Below, one piece after another: positions 13,354-21,594 of a DNA stretch of 46,750 nt; within the stretch, counting starts at the first letter, position 1; each line of letters opens with the position of its first letter. The notes under the pieces were generated by a model that searched no databases, was not told where the DNA came from, and saw only the letters and a program-made list of their open reading frames with translations. A program made the position numbers and the translations under genes. This DNA comes from a virus, in the IMG/VR virus record IMGVR_UViG_3300023174_000264, positions 1-46,750 of that record. One strand, given 5' to 3'.

Positions 13354-14312
13354 AGGTTATAAGTTATCTCTCAACCTTGCCTAAGAAACAAGAGCCTACA
13401 CCTGAGTCTTTGCAAAAACAAAATAATAAGGCAAATACACTAAGATATTTTATCGACGGAGTAATTAACGCTGGCGATGAAGGACAGGTGATTGAAACTA
13501 TGCAATACGAACCAGCTGATGTTGCAATGATACTAGGCTGGGTTCACGAAAACGGTAAAACTGGTGCGCACCTGGCGTTCAGACAAGAAATCATCGATCG
13601 TCAAAAAGCCATTGGTGGTAGGACTGTTATTGCAGATAGCAATTTGTTTTTGTATAAAAATACTACCAATCCTGGATACTGGTTGCGTTATAGCTACGAT
13701 GGAGTTTTTCCAACCACTGGCGAATATTGCGATCATGAACCTGATCCAGTTAGATGGGAGATTATAAAACAAGCCATTGGTGTTGAACTAAGTCCCTGGC
13801 GAAAAAATGGAGACCATATTTTGCTTTGCCTTCAACGAGATGGTGGTTGGAGTATGGCAGGGTGGAATGTGGTTGATTGGGCACTAAATGTCATAACAAC
13901 ATTAAGAAAGTTTACACAAAGAAGTATTCGTATAAGAGCCCACCCTGGCGATAAACGAGCAAAAAAATACTGCGATCGTCTACTAAAACTTTGTAGAGGA
14001 AGAGCATTGCTTAATGTTCATTTCAGCACCAATGAAAGATTAGAAGATGACCTTGGTCGATGTTGGGCCATGGTTAATCATAATAGTAGTCCTGCAGTTG
14101 CATCTGCATTACAGGGCATTCCGGTATTTGTTACTGATCCGGACCGAAGTCAGTGCAAAGAAATTGCCAATATCAATCTGGCAAATATAGAAAATCCTAT
14201 TATATACGACCGAGAGTCGTGGATAAAACGCATAAGTCAATTCCACTGGAGCCATTCAGAACTTAAATCTGGGCATTGCTGGAGACACATGAAACGATGG
14301 GCTAACAAATGA
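13350..14312 (+). CDS. Capsule-synthesis-like glycosyltransferase paralogue B, 320 aa
   Basis: A paralogue of the preceding gene and of 17213-18040. Shared blocks are LSPWRKNGDHILLCLQRDGG (compare LAPWRTAGDHIVIALQRQ in the third), LRKFTQRSIRIRAHPGDK, CWAMVNHNSSPAVASALQGI and INLANIENPIIYDRESW. The arrangement fits a GT-B-like two-domain protein of the capsule-synthesis type. It overlaps both neighbours by ATGA. Two copies in tandem suggest that each adds a different residue. No signal peptide or membrane helix is seen. Confidence 0.65.
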   Translation: MKVISYLSTLPKKQEPTPESLQKQNNKANTLRYFIDGVINAGDEGQVIETMQYEPADVAMILGWVHENGKTGAHLAFRQEIIDRQKAIGGRTVIADSNLFLYKNTTNPGYWLRYSYDGVFPTTGEYCDHEPDPVRWEIIKQAIGVELSPWRKNGDHILLCLQRDGGWSMAGWNVVDWALNVITTLRKFTQRSIRIRAHPGDKRAKKYCDRLLKLCRGRALLNVHFSTNERLEDDLGRCWAMVNHNSSPAVASALQGIPVFVTDPDRSQCKEIANINLANIENPIIYDRESWIKRISQFHWSHSELKSGHCWRHMKRWANK

Positions 14313-15037
14313 TAGAAATTATTACTAGTTTTGATCAACGATATTATGATTTAATTGGTAAAGACTGTGTTAATTCCTGGTTGAAACATTGGAATCCGTA
14401 TTATAAACTCACTTGTTATGTTGAGGACTTTTCATTTTCTAATAATTACAGAATTAAACAAATACAGTTCGATCAATTAGATCAGGACTATTACGCATTA
14501 CAAAAAGAAGACTTTCATAGAAGCGTTAAAAGATTTTCAAAGAAGGCATATAGTTTTATCCATGCTATGAATAATACTGACCAACAGTGGATATTATGGA
14601 TTGACGCAGATGTGATTACGGAAAGTACCATGCCGTGGGATTTTTGGAATAAAATTCTTAATCCGTCGCATTTATCTTTGTATTTGGGAGTATCATATAC
14701 CGAAGATAAACAAGGTAATACAGGCAGTTGGCTAGTGCCCGAAACTGGAGTTTTTGCTGTTAATACGCATCATCCAAAATTTAAATTATTTAAATCAGAA
14801 TACACTCGTAGGTATAAGAAAAGAGACCATAAAGATCTCAGACGATTCTATGACAATGATGTATTTGGGGCGGCAATCAAATTGTCCAAGGCCGACTGCA
14901 CTGATCTATGTGCTGACTTTGCTAAACCTTATAAAACACCCATGAGACATACTGTTCTCGGTCCATATCTGACTCATCACAAAGCTAAACACAGTAAAGA
15001 ACACTACAGTCAAACTGAGTTTGACGACGACCAATAA
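14309..15037 (+). CDS. GT-A glycosyltransferase, 242 aa
   Basis: The DxD site is in QQWILWIDADVITESTMPW (about residues 93-111), preceded by KKAYSFIHAMNNT and followed by ETGVFAVNTHHP, an arrangement like the protein at 15010-15837 (FWMDADMVCHTPI, then CGLYAMNLKN). The two face each other and their 3' ends overlap by 28 bp with no visible terminator. It is the last gene of the plus-strand operon. Probably a cytoplasmic sugar transferase for the same glycan; donor unknown. Confidence 0.75.
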   Translation: MIEIITSFDQRYYDLIGKDCVNSWLKHWNPYYKLTCYVEDFSFSNNYRIKQIQFDQLDQDYYALQKEDFHRSVKRFSKKAYSFIHAMNNTDQQWILWIDADVITESTMPWDFWNKILNPSHLSLYLGVSYTEDKQGNTGSWLVPETGVFAVNTHHPKFKLFKSEYTRRYKKRDHKDLRRFYDNDVFGAAIKLSKADCTDLCADFAKPYKTPMRHTVLGPYLTHHKAKHSKEHYSQTEFDDDQ

Positions 15038-15837
15038 GATTCACTTCTAGGACGTACCAAATCTTTAAGATTACTGCGTCCCGAGTCTTTACGTTTGCCT
15101 TTAAGATGGTCAAGATATGCGCCCCAGGGTGTATTAATCAATGGGTGCCCTTCGCCTTTGATCAATCCCTTAGACCAATTTAGTTGTTTCCATTCTGGAT
15201 ACTTTACCTGTACTTCTTTGCGTGTTTCATCAAACACCCAGCAGTCGTTGTATTCTGCCATTGACATAACTCGGTCCGAGTCGTATGCCAACTGGAATTC
15301 TTTAAGCCATTCTTGTGTGGTTGAATTTTTTAAATTCATTGCATACAATCCACATTCTGTAAATTTCTTTTCACGACCTAAAAACGCCAGGCCGACATCT
15401 GCTGTAACTTGTTTGTTGATAAAATCTATTGTGATAGGAGTATGACATACCATGTCAGCATCCATCCAAAACAATACATCAGCATTGGTATTTTTTGCGG
15501 CATGACACACTGAATAAATTTTATGGCTAAAACGAATTGCATCCCATCTAAATCCCAGGCCAGGGGCCTTGCCTTTGTGATCTACAGGACCTGTGGCAAC
15601 TAAACCGTTGGCTCGTGGATCGTTACACCAACGCTGTTTAAATGCTACAATTTCTGGACTTGCGGCATGCAGGTCTCTCACATATAAGTTGGGTGCAGAT
15701 TGTGTAATAGTGCAATCTTCTGTGTAAACATATAGGTCAACTTCTTGAGGCCAGTTTTGTAAAAATGTATCAATCATGCGGCTGGCATATTTTTCATAAC
15801 CGGCAGCATGAAATGTTGTTAGTACTGCGTATTTCAT
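15010..15837 (-). CDS. GT-A glycosyltransferase, 275 aa
   Basis: The opening MKYAVLTTFHAAGYEKYASR and the site DVLFWMDADMVCHTPI (DAD, about residues 123-125) mark a GT-A transferase. GPVDHKGKAPGLGFRWDAIRFSHK before the DxD is probably the donor region. The C-terminus is basic (HLKGKRKDSGRS). The start overlaps the upstream FkbM-like gene (ATGA). The end overlaps the convergent 14309-15037 gene. It is a distant paralogue of that gene, and both probably build the same surface or virion glycan. Confidence 0.75.
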   Translation of the reverse strand: MKYAVLTTFHAAGYEKYASRMIDTFLQNWPQEVDLYVYTEDCTITQSAPNLYVRDLHAASPEIVAFKQRWCNDPRANGLVATGPVDHKGKAPGLGFRWDAIRFSHKIYSVCHAAKNTNADVLFWMDADMVCHTPITIDFINKQVTADVGLAFLGREKKFTECGLYAMNLKNSTTQEWLKEFQLAYDSDRVMSMAEYNDCWVFDETRKEVQVKYPEWKQLNWSKGLIKGEGHPLINTPWGAYLDHLKGKRKDSGRSNLKDLVRPRSESYWSSSNSV

Positions 15838-16562
15838 ATTGTTTTGTATATTTTGTTTTCTTTATTGTTCCAATACTGATGGTCAGTAATTTGTTGTTTT
15901 ATAATAGAGGTATCTATCTCATCAAGTGTTTGCTTTCTAGGAACATCTAAATCTAGATTGACCTGGTCTGGATGGAACCAAAATGCATTTACTGCCCTTG
16001 TGTCAAATGTAAAAAACTCATAACCATATTGTGACCACAAATCTTTGTACTTTGACAGTGAACAGCCATAATGAAACTTTCTATTGTATGTAACTTTTTT
16101 TATTGGATTTTCAACATAAGGAAAACTAGCCCAGTCGTTACCAAAGTTCTTGTTAATCTCGCAACACACGGTGGCTGGACGAAATCCCGATTGCAATAGG
16201 GCTGACGCTACTTCATAATCAAAACTGTCAATATCTAAACTAAAAAAGTCTGGTTGCTGGTACTGCTCGGGGATATACTGAGTTACGTTGTCTGGAGAAA
16301 TCATTTTCTGTATTTTAATCAACTGATCAGGCCACCTTTCGGTCACTGATGAATTCCAGTCCCAGCCGTCTATGCCAACGCCGCAATACCCTTGATGTAG
16401 CAAGTCCAAAGTCATATTTTGTGTTCCATCGCCAAAACCAATCTCTACAAAAGTTTTTTTTGGGTCAGATATTCCAGCTAACATGTATTCAATAATCCCA
16501 GTCTCGGCATGTTGACTAAAACCTTGTCGTTCATACGGTAAATGTATCATAATGGAGTCCAT
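15834..16562 (-). CDS. FkbM-like SAM-dependent methyltransferase, 242 aa
   Basis: Motif I is KTFVEIGFGDGTQNMT, motif II is YCGVGIDGWDWN, and PDFFSLDIDSFDYEVASALL is the post-I strand with the D-x-D/E seen in FkbM-type enzymes. The rest is consistent with an O-methyltransferase of a sugar. It overlaps the next gene upstream, also FkbM-type, by 16 bp if ATG 16562 is used. ATG 16550 (MIHLPYERQG) would reduce this to a 4-bp overlap and may be the real start. Confidence 0.75.
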   Translation of the reverse strand: MDSIMIHLPYERQGFSQHAETGIIEYMLAGISDPKKTFVEIGFGDGTQNMTLDLLHQGYCGVGIDGWDWNSSVTERWPDQLIKIQKMISPDNVTQYIPEQYQQPDFFSLDIDSFDYEVASALLQSGFRPATVCCEINKNFGNDWASFPYVENPIKKVTYNRKFHYGCSLSKYKDLWSQYGYEFFTFDTRAVNAFWFHPDQVNLDLDVPRKQTLDEIDTSIIKQQITDHQYWNNKENKIYKTI

Positions 16563-17194
16563 ATTGTATTGCTCTTACTTTTAACTGGTGCGGCTTCATA
16601 CGGGCCGCATAAATCATTGAGCCATTGCCTGTGTTGATCTTGCTGGCCGTTGTCCTCAATTAACAACCAAGGTCTGTTGCGGCGTATAGTGTCACGACTT
16701 CCTTCAAGTACTGCATTTTCAAAACCCTCAACATCAATCTTGATCCAGTCCACAGATTGAAAATTGAATCGATCCAGCGTGGTCAACTCTCCAGTGTGTT
16801 GTTCAAACTCTGGGTTGGGCACAAACTCTGCCACTTGTTTGGTATGCCCACACTTGAGAGTTTGTAATTCAAATATTGCTGTTTGATCTCTATCGCCAAG
16901 ACCCAAGTTATGCAATTCTACATTGTTATAATTTTCTAGATTTTTTTGCAGGACTTCAAAATTTTTAAGCACTGGTTCAAAACATACCACATGTTCAAAC
17001 TGTTCAGCACTTGGTCTGGCAAATATACCAATGTTAGCACCAATATCAATCATTGTACGTTTTTGTGGAATATTATTATACACATAGTACCGGTAACGTT
17101 GTTGGTAATGTACATCTACAACATTTTGTAAACGCTCGCTGAAGAAACCATCAAGTGGTTCAGGAGAATACCAGAGTGAGTTAATTTTATACAT
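16547..17194 (-). CDS. FkbM-family methyltransferase, 215 aa
   Basis: A clear FkbM (Methyltransf_21) protein: RTMIDIGANIGIFARPSA (motif I), HVVCFEPVLKNFEVL (motif II), VDWIKIDVEGFENAVLEGS (the KxDVEG signature) and WLLIEDNGQQ. Full length for the family. Members O-methylate sugars or polyketides using SAM. The ATG at 17194 is preceded by GTTAAATA with 7 nt between. It is divergent from the 17213 gene with only 18 bp in between and heads an operon with two further cassette genes. Confidence 0.88.
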   Translation of the reverse strand: MYKINSLWYSPEPLDGFFSERLQNVVDVHYQQRYRYYVYNNIPQKRTMIDIGANIGIFARPSAEQFEHVVCFEPVLKNFEVLQKNLENYNNVELHNLGLGDRDQTAIFELQTLKCGHTKQVAEFVPNPEFEQHTGELTTLDRFNFQSVDWIKIDVEGFENAVLEGSRDTIRRNRPWLLIEDNGQQDQHRQWLNDLCGPYEAAPVKSKSNTIWTPL

Positions 17195-17201
17195 ATATAA
17201 C

Positions 17202-17209
17202 TATTTAAC
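17202..17209 (-). promoter_or_regulatory. Late-type box GTTAAATA in a divergent gap
   Basis: Minus strand GTTAAATA, 7 nt upstream of ATG 17194, in the 18-bp gap between the FkbM gene and the divergent capsule-like gene. No obvious Shine-Dalgarno separates it from the start codon. Confidence 0.35.
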
Positions 17210-17212
17210 AAA

Positions 17213-18040
17213 ATGAAATTTAGTCTATTTAATAACTTTGGTGCGTTAAACTCTGCACCGGTATTTGCGGCCATAGAACAAGGTCTTAAATCTCTTGGCC
17301 ATCAGGTAGTTCACAACGAATATGACGCAGATGCCGCTGTAATATGGTCGATGTTATGGACCGGTCGTATGCAAAGTAATCGAGAAGTTTGGAAAACATA
17401 TCAAAACAAACCTATAATTGTTGCCGAAGTTGGAATGTTAGATCGAGGAAACACATGGAAAATTGGACTAAATGGTACCGGAGTATCTTGTTATAATTTC
17501 ACTGATCTGATAGCATCAAGGGCAATAGATCTTGGATTAACATTGGCACCCTGGAGAACTGCTGGCGATCACATTGTGATTGCGCTACAACGTCAGGATA
17601 GTCAACAATGGTCTGGGCTACCGGATACACAAGCATGGGTTAATGATGTGTGCAATCGTTTAAAAAAATACACAGATCGCCCAATTGTTATTAGATCTCA
17701 CCCAAGACAAAAAATAATACCAACAGCTATTTCCCCAAATAAGATTGCCAATTCGTACGATTGTTTTGATTTTAATCAATCATTAGAAAACGCATGGGCA
17801 GTTGTTAACTGGAGCAGTGGTCCTGGACCACAATCAATTATAAATGGTGTACCTGCATTTGTTGGCACAGATAGTCTGGCATCATTGGTTTCAACATTTA
17901 ATCTAGCAGAAATAGAAAATCCGGCAATGCCGGATCGTAGTAGTTGGTTGAATATAATAGCACATTCTGAATGGACACTAGACGAAATTGCGAGTGGTCA
18001 TCCTATTCAAAGATTACTGCCTAGGTTGGTATCTCTGTAG
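17213..18040 (+). CDS. Capsule-synthesis-like glycosyltransferase paralogue C, 275 aa
   Basis: Third member of the paralogous family (with 12544 and 13350). It has LAPWRTAGDHIVIALQRQDS, LKKYTDRPIVIRSHPRQK, AWAVVNWSSGPGPQSIINGV, FNLAEIENPAMPDRSSW and a C-terminal EIASGHPIQRLL. The N-terminal domain (MKFSLFNNFGALNSAPVFAA) is a separate Rossmann-like region, suggesting GT-B architecture. It is a lone plus-strand gene whose 3' end overlaps gmd by 27 bp. It probably acts on the product of the same cassette. Confidence 0.65.
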   Translation: MKFSLFNNFGALNSAPVFAAIEQGLKSLGHQVVHNEYDADAAVIWSMLWTGRMQSNREVWKTYQNKPIIVAEVGMLDRGNTWKIGLNGTGVSCYNFTDLIASRAIDLGLTLAPWRTAGDHIVIALQRQDSQQWSGLPDTQAWVNDVCNRLKKYTDRPIVIRSHPRQKIIPTAISPNKIANSYDCFDFNQSLENAWAVVNWSSGPGPQSIINGVPAFVGTDSLASLVSTFNLAEIENPAMPDRSSWLNIIAHSEWTLDEIASGHPIQRLLPRLVSL

Positions 18041-18991
18041 ATCTGCATTAACCATATCTTCAATCATTTGTTTAAATGTTGTTTTTGGTTTCCAGTCCAA
18101 TAGACTTCGAGCCCTGGTGCTGTCCCCGCATAGACTATATAATTCAGCAGGTCTTTTAAATCGTGGATCAGTTAGTACTTTGGATTCCCAGTTGGGAATA
18201 TTAACATAATTAAACGCAACATCTAAAAGTTCTCGAATAGTATGTTGTTCGCCAGTGGCAATAACATAATCTTTGGCTTCATCTTGCTGTAACATTAGCC
18301 ACATTGCTTCAACAAAGTCCCCGGCAAATCCCCAATCTCGGCGGCTGTCGATATTACCCAATGTAATTGTTTCCTGCAATCCTAATTTAATACGTGCAAC
18401 AGCATCTGTAACTTTGCGTGTAACAAATTCTTTTCCACGCAATGGACTTTCGTGATTGAATAACACTCCTGAGCAAGCATAGAGACTATAACTTTCTCGA
18501 AAGTTCACAGTCATCCAGTGACTATACAGTTTACTAACCCCATACGGACTACGAGGAGTAAATGGGGTAGTTTCATTTTGTGTAGGTGTTGTGGCATTGC
18601 CAAACATTTCGCTGGTGCTTGCTTGATAAAAACGACTATTGGGACTATGTGTTTTAATTGCATTAAGAATATTAAGTGGACCCAATGAGTTGACTTCTGT
18701 AGTTAACTTATTCAAGTCCCAGCTAATTCCAACAAAGCTCTGAGCCGCAAGGTTATATATCTCTACTGGTTTTAAACTTCTAAGTAGATGATTTATTGAA
18801 TTTTCATCAGTGATATCACCTGTTACTAGTTCAATATCATTTTCAATTCCAAGCCATTTGATATTGTCAAGGTTTGGATTGCTATATCTTTTAACTAGTC
18901 CGTATACTTGATAATCTTTTTCAAGCAATAACTTTGCTAGGTACGGGCCATCTTGACCAGTCATTCCAGTGACAAAAGCAGTTTTTTTCAT
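18014..18991 (-). CDS. gmd: GDP-mannose 4,6-dehydratase
   Basis: A full-length 325-aa extended-SDR enzyme. The NAD(P) site is TGMTGQDGPYLAK (8-20). The catalytic triad is S126/E128 in ASTSEMFG plus Y150-x3-K154 in SPYGVSKLY. VLFNHESPLRG and the WGFAGDFVEAMW segment are characteristic of Gmd. It converts GDP-mannose to GDP-4-keto-6-deoxy-mannose, the precursor of GDP-fucose, GDP-rhamnose and GDP-perosamine. No Fcl, Rmd or PerA was found in the window, so the next step must come from the host or from elsewhere in the genome. An AGAGGAAA ribosome-binding site precedes the ATG. It overlaps the convergent 17213 gene. Confidence 0.95.
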   Translation of the reverse strand: MKKTAFVTGMTGQDGPYLAKLLLEKDYQVYGLVKRYSNPNLDNIKWLGIENDIELVTGDITDENSINHLLRSLKPVEIYNLAAQSFVGISWDLNKLTTEVNSLGPLNILNAIKTHSPNSRFYQASTSEMFGNATTPTQNETTPFTPRSPYGVSKLYSHWMTVNFRESYSLYACSGVLFNHESPLRGKEFVTRKVTDAVARIKLGLQETITLGNIDSRRDWGFAGDFVEAMWLMLQQDEAKDYVIATGEQHTIRELLDVAFNYVNIPNWESKVLTDPRFKRPAELYSLCGDSTRARSLLDWKPKTTFKQMIEDMVNADLQRYQPRQ

Positions 18992-19000
18992 TGTTTCCTC

Positions 19001-19765
19001 TTATTCTTTACCTAACCAGGTTAACGATTTATCAATCCAAGGTAGTGTTAGATCTCGTTGTTTTACATGTCCATATTTGTTTATACTATCAACAGCAGTC
19101 ACTGGCAATAACTTTGCCTCGGCTAATTCATACCAGGTAGTAGTTTTTGGATTTTTTGGAGATTGATCGCTGTTATAAACAACCGCATGTAACCAAGGAC
19201 TATCTGGCTGTTTTAAAAAATAGCCATCTCTGCAATCAAATCCTGAAACTGCCAGGGTATGTATTAAACTGACCATTGTCCAATTATAGTATTGGAAATC
19301 TAATTGATCAAACGCCTGTGCATTAAATTCCATATTGGTAGTCTGTGGTAACACTATGGCTAATGTGGCATTTGGGTGCATGGCCTTTTTCCAGTTGGCC
19401 AGTGTTTGAAACGGATTTATAACATACTGAAATGAGTCATGTGACCAAACTACATCAAACAATGTTTTGTGTATTGCAATTGGATCTTCAAAGTCTTGCC
19501 GTTGATATTGTGTATTGTGATATTTTTTAGTCATTGGGAACTGTTCAAATTGATCAATTCCGTAACATTTAATATTTAAAGGGTCGGCACGTTCATCTCT
19601 GGTGGTTCTGGTAGCCCACCATTCAATGTCTAATCCACGTCCGCAACCCATGTCAACTACTGTGGCAATACTTTCCATAAAGTCATCATACGCATAAAAC
19701 TGATTTAATGTTTGCAAACTATGTTGATGACTCTCTTCAGGGGAAATAAAATAAGTTTTGTTCAT
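19001..19765 (-). CDS. SAM-dependent methyltransferase (Methyltransf_11-like), 254 aa
   Basis: Motif I is TVVDMGCGRGLDIEWWA, motif II is IKCYGIDQFEQF, and FDVVWSHDSFQYVINPFQTL is the typical class I motif between substrate and SAM. NATLAIVLPQ follows as the next strand. Residues 1-30 are an extra helical segment. The start overlaps the end of the uvsY-like gene (ATGA), coupling it to the recombination genes. The neighbour on the other side is gmd. It probably methylates a sugar or lipid-linked intermediate; the substrate is unknown. Confidence 0.8.
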   Translation of the reverse strand: MNKTYFISPEESHQHSLQTLNQFYAYDDFMESIATVVDMGCGRGLDIEWWATRTTRDERADPLNIKCYGIDQFEQFPMTKKYHNTQYQRQDFEDPIAIHKTLFDVVWSHDSFQYVINPFQTLANWKKAMHPNATLAIVLPQTTNMEFNAQAFDQLDFQYYNWTMVSLIHTLAVSGFDCRDGYFLKQPDSPWLHAVVYNSDQSPKNPKTTTWYELAEAKLLPVTAVDSINKYGHVKQRDLTLPWIDKSLTWLGKE

Positions 19766-20214
19766 ACTTGAATGTCTTCCATGCCGGACGTTCGTAATCT
19801 AACAATATGACCCATTTGCCATTGTTTAGTATCAAGTCCTTTCATAATACCCAGCCATTTATTACGCAATAGAGCCACTTCGTTGATAATAGTTTCAAAA
19901 TCAATAACCTCATCCTCGCCATCGACGTATTTTTCAGCATCTCGTGATGTTAATGCACGGGCATATCCTTCTAGGTATTTTTGGAAATGGCGGCGGCGGA
20001 TTTTGCGTAATTGTATATTGAGAAGATTGAGTACTGCTTCTATTTCTTGAAGCTGATTAAAACGATGTTCAGTAATACCCGGCAATTCTTTGATATTTTT
20101 TTCAACTAGTCCGCCTATTGCACATTCTCGCTTGGCTAACCCTAGCTCTCGTTCATAATGTGCAATAAAATCCGGAATGGCCGAAAGGCTTGCTACTACC
20201 TTGCTATAGTACAT
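19762..20214 (-). CDS. uvsY: UvsY-like recombination mediator, 150 aa
   Basis: The length and C-terminal layout resemble T4 UvsY (137 aa): an N-terminal helix, a basic central region (IQLRKIRRRHFQKYLEGYAR), then LTSRDAEKYVDGEDEVID and KWLGIMKGLDTKQWQMGHIV before a short tail. This parallels UvsY's LSADKDVL...GFAIKHIQDM. UvsY binds ssDNA and loads UvsX onto gp32-coated DNA. It lies two genes downstream of uvsX in the same transcription unit, which supports the assignment. There is no enzymatic motif, so the call depends on pattern and context. Confidence 0.65.
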   Translation of the reverse strand: MYYSKVVASLSAIPDFIAHYERELGLAKRECAIGGLVEKNIKELPGITEHRFNQLQEIEAVLNLLNIQLRKIRRRHFQKYLEGYARALTSRDAEKYVDGEDEVIDFETIINEVALLRNKWLGIMKGLDTKQWQMGHIVRLRTSGMEDIQV

Positions 20215-20216
20215 AG

Positions 20217-20474
20217 TTAATAATCTTCACCGTCCCAGTCCTCTTCTTCTTCATACTCTTCGTCTTCATCCTGTTCTTCAGAATCGTCTTGAATATAGTT
20301 GACTAGTGCTTTTTTAATATCGCTGTCTGATTTAAATGTTGTCCGGATGTCTTCTGGAGAATAATCGTGATCGATTAGCATACTGATAAAACTATCCGCC
20401 GCTTCACTGCGATCAATTGTACCAATATAACGTTTTAATTCGCTCCAAATTTCTGCTACTAAATCTAAATGCAT
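20217..20474 (-). CDS. Small acidic protein between uvsX and uvsY, 85 aa
   Basis: A helical N-terminal part (MHLDLVAEIWSELKRYIGTI) is followed by a highly acidic tail of Asp/Glu/Tyr ending EEDWDGEDY. Acidic tails of this kind can bind ssDNA-binding proteins or basic partners. It lies 5 nt after uvsX and 2 nt before uvsY-like, so it is probably co-expressed with them. A role in recombination is inference from position. I do not recognise the family by name. Confidence 0.7.
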   Translation of the reverse strand: MHLDLVAEIWSELKRYIGTIDRSEAADSFISMLIDHDYSPEDIRTTFKSDSDIKKALVNYIQDDSEEQDEDEEYEEEEDWDGEDY

Positions 20475-20479
20475 TTGTA

Positions 20480-21538
20480 TTATTCTCCCTGATCAGATTC
20501 TTCAGTACTTACCGTTTCTGTTTGATTGACAAAGTCTTTCATCACAATATCCAGGCAATCGTCGTCGTTGCGTTCCCAACCCTTACGGAACTTTTTAATA
20601 ATTTCTCCAGCACTGGTAGTGAATACTAGGCTGTTGCCTTCTTTCTTGAGTAGGCCTTTCTTCTCAATCAAATCAGTGAGACCCGAATACGGACTCATTC
20701 CAGATTCGTAAGGAATTTTAACCTGCACACCTTCGAAAGGTTTAGCATAGCGTGTTTTCATTACCTTGCATGCGGCACGAATACCCATGACGTCGGTAAT
20801 TTTGTTGCCATCTTCATCTTCTTTAAGTTTGAGTTTCTTCATTGCAACAACAATTGAGCTTGCATAAACAAAACCTTGTCCACCGCTGATCTTGTCATCT
20901 GGATCAAACATGTCTTGACTGGCATATGTGTGATTGGTACATACCAAGCCTACATTGTAACTTCCAAACATGTTGACACAATTACGAACAAGTGATGTAA
21001 GTGCTTTGGGTTTACGTCCCATGTCACCTTTCATATCGCCAGCATCAAACTGATTTACATCAGTTGGTGTAAGCAACATGCCCAATGAATCAATGACAAA
21101 TAACACTTTGGGACGTTCGCCATCTGGTAATGATTTGTAATCACTCATGAATGTGGAAATAGTTTTTGCCACATCATCAATCATGGCCATTGCTAGTTTG
21201 AGTAGTTTGCTTTCGCTAGTGTCAACACCAAGATCATGCAACCATTTTTCATCTAGTGCATTTTCAGAGTCAATCAGCACTACAAAGATACCTTGTTCTT
21301 GTGCGTTCTTGATAATGTTGCCGGAACAGATGTAGCTTTTGCCAGCGCCAGACTCTCCGGCAAACACCGTAACCTTGCCCAATGGCACACCTCGGTTAAA
21401 GTCTCCGCTGATCAAATAGTTCAGTGCATAGTTGCCTGTGCTGATCCAATCTGTGGGATCGTTAAAGCCAATGCTTAGGCCTTCGATGCTTTTTGTAATT
21501 TCCTTACGGAACTTGCTTACGTCAAACGGTTTTCCCAT
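20480..21538 (-). CDS. uvsX: UvsX recombinase (RecA family)
   Basis: A 352-aa RecA-like ATPase with Walker A GESGAGKS (61-68), Walker B KVLFVIDSLGML (about 147-158), a DNA-binding loop region around DMKGDMGRKPKAL, and ISGGQGFVYASSIVV. Length fits T4 UvsX (391 aa) and marine homologues. It polymerises on ssDNA and carries out strand exchange for recombination-dependent replication. A perfect sigma70 promoter (21566-21594) and an AGGAAA ribosome-binding site precede the ATG. Genes for an acidic protein and UvsY-like follow. Confidence 0.95.
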   Translation of the reverse strand: MGKPFDVSKFRKEITKSIEGLSIGFNDPTDWISTGNYALNYLISGDFNRGVPLGKVTVFAGESGAGKSYICSGNIIKNAQEQGIFVVLIDSENALDEKWLHDLGVDTSESKLLKLAMAMIDDVAKTISTFMSDYKSLPDGERPKVLFVIDSLGMLLTPTDVNQFDAGDMKGDMGRKPKALTSLVRNCVNMFGSYNVGLVCTNHTYASQDMFDPDDKISGGQGFVYASSIVVAMKKLKLKEDEDGNKITDVMGIRAACKVMKTRYAKPFEGVQVKIPYESGMSPYSGLTDLIEKKGLLKKEGNSLVFTTSAGEIIKKFRKGWERNDDDCLDIVMKDFVNQTETVSTEESDQGE

Positions 21539-21565
21539 AAATGTTTTCCTAAAAATGTAAAGTTA

Positions 21566-21594
21566 ATTATACTAAAAATTAAGTCAAATGTCAA
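21566..21594 (-). promoter_or_regulatory. Perfect-consensus sigma70 promoter of uvsX
   Basis: Minus strand: -35 TTGACA at 21594-21589, a 17-bp spacer, and -10 TATAAT at 21571-21566. All twelve consensus bases and the optimal spacing are present. The -35 lies over the 3' end of the upstream gene. It implies strong early transcription by host polymerase. Confidence 0.88.

Noticed and set aside
20217-20474. Acidic protein between uvsX and uvsY as a DNA-mimic inhibitor
   Set aside because: The acidic stretch is only the tail of a small helical protein; without more evidence a DNA-mimic function is not supportable.
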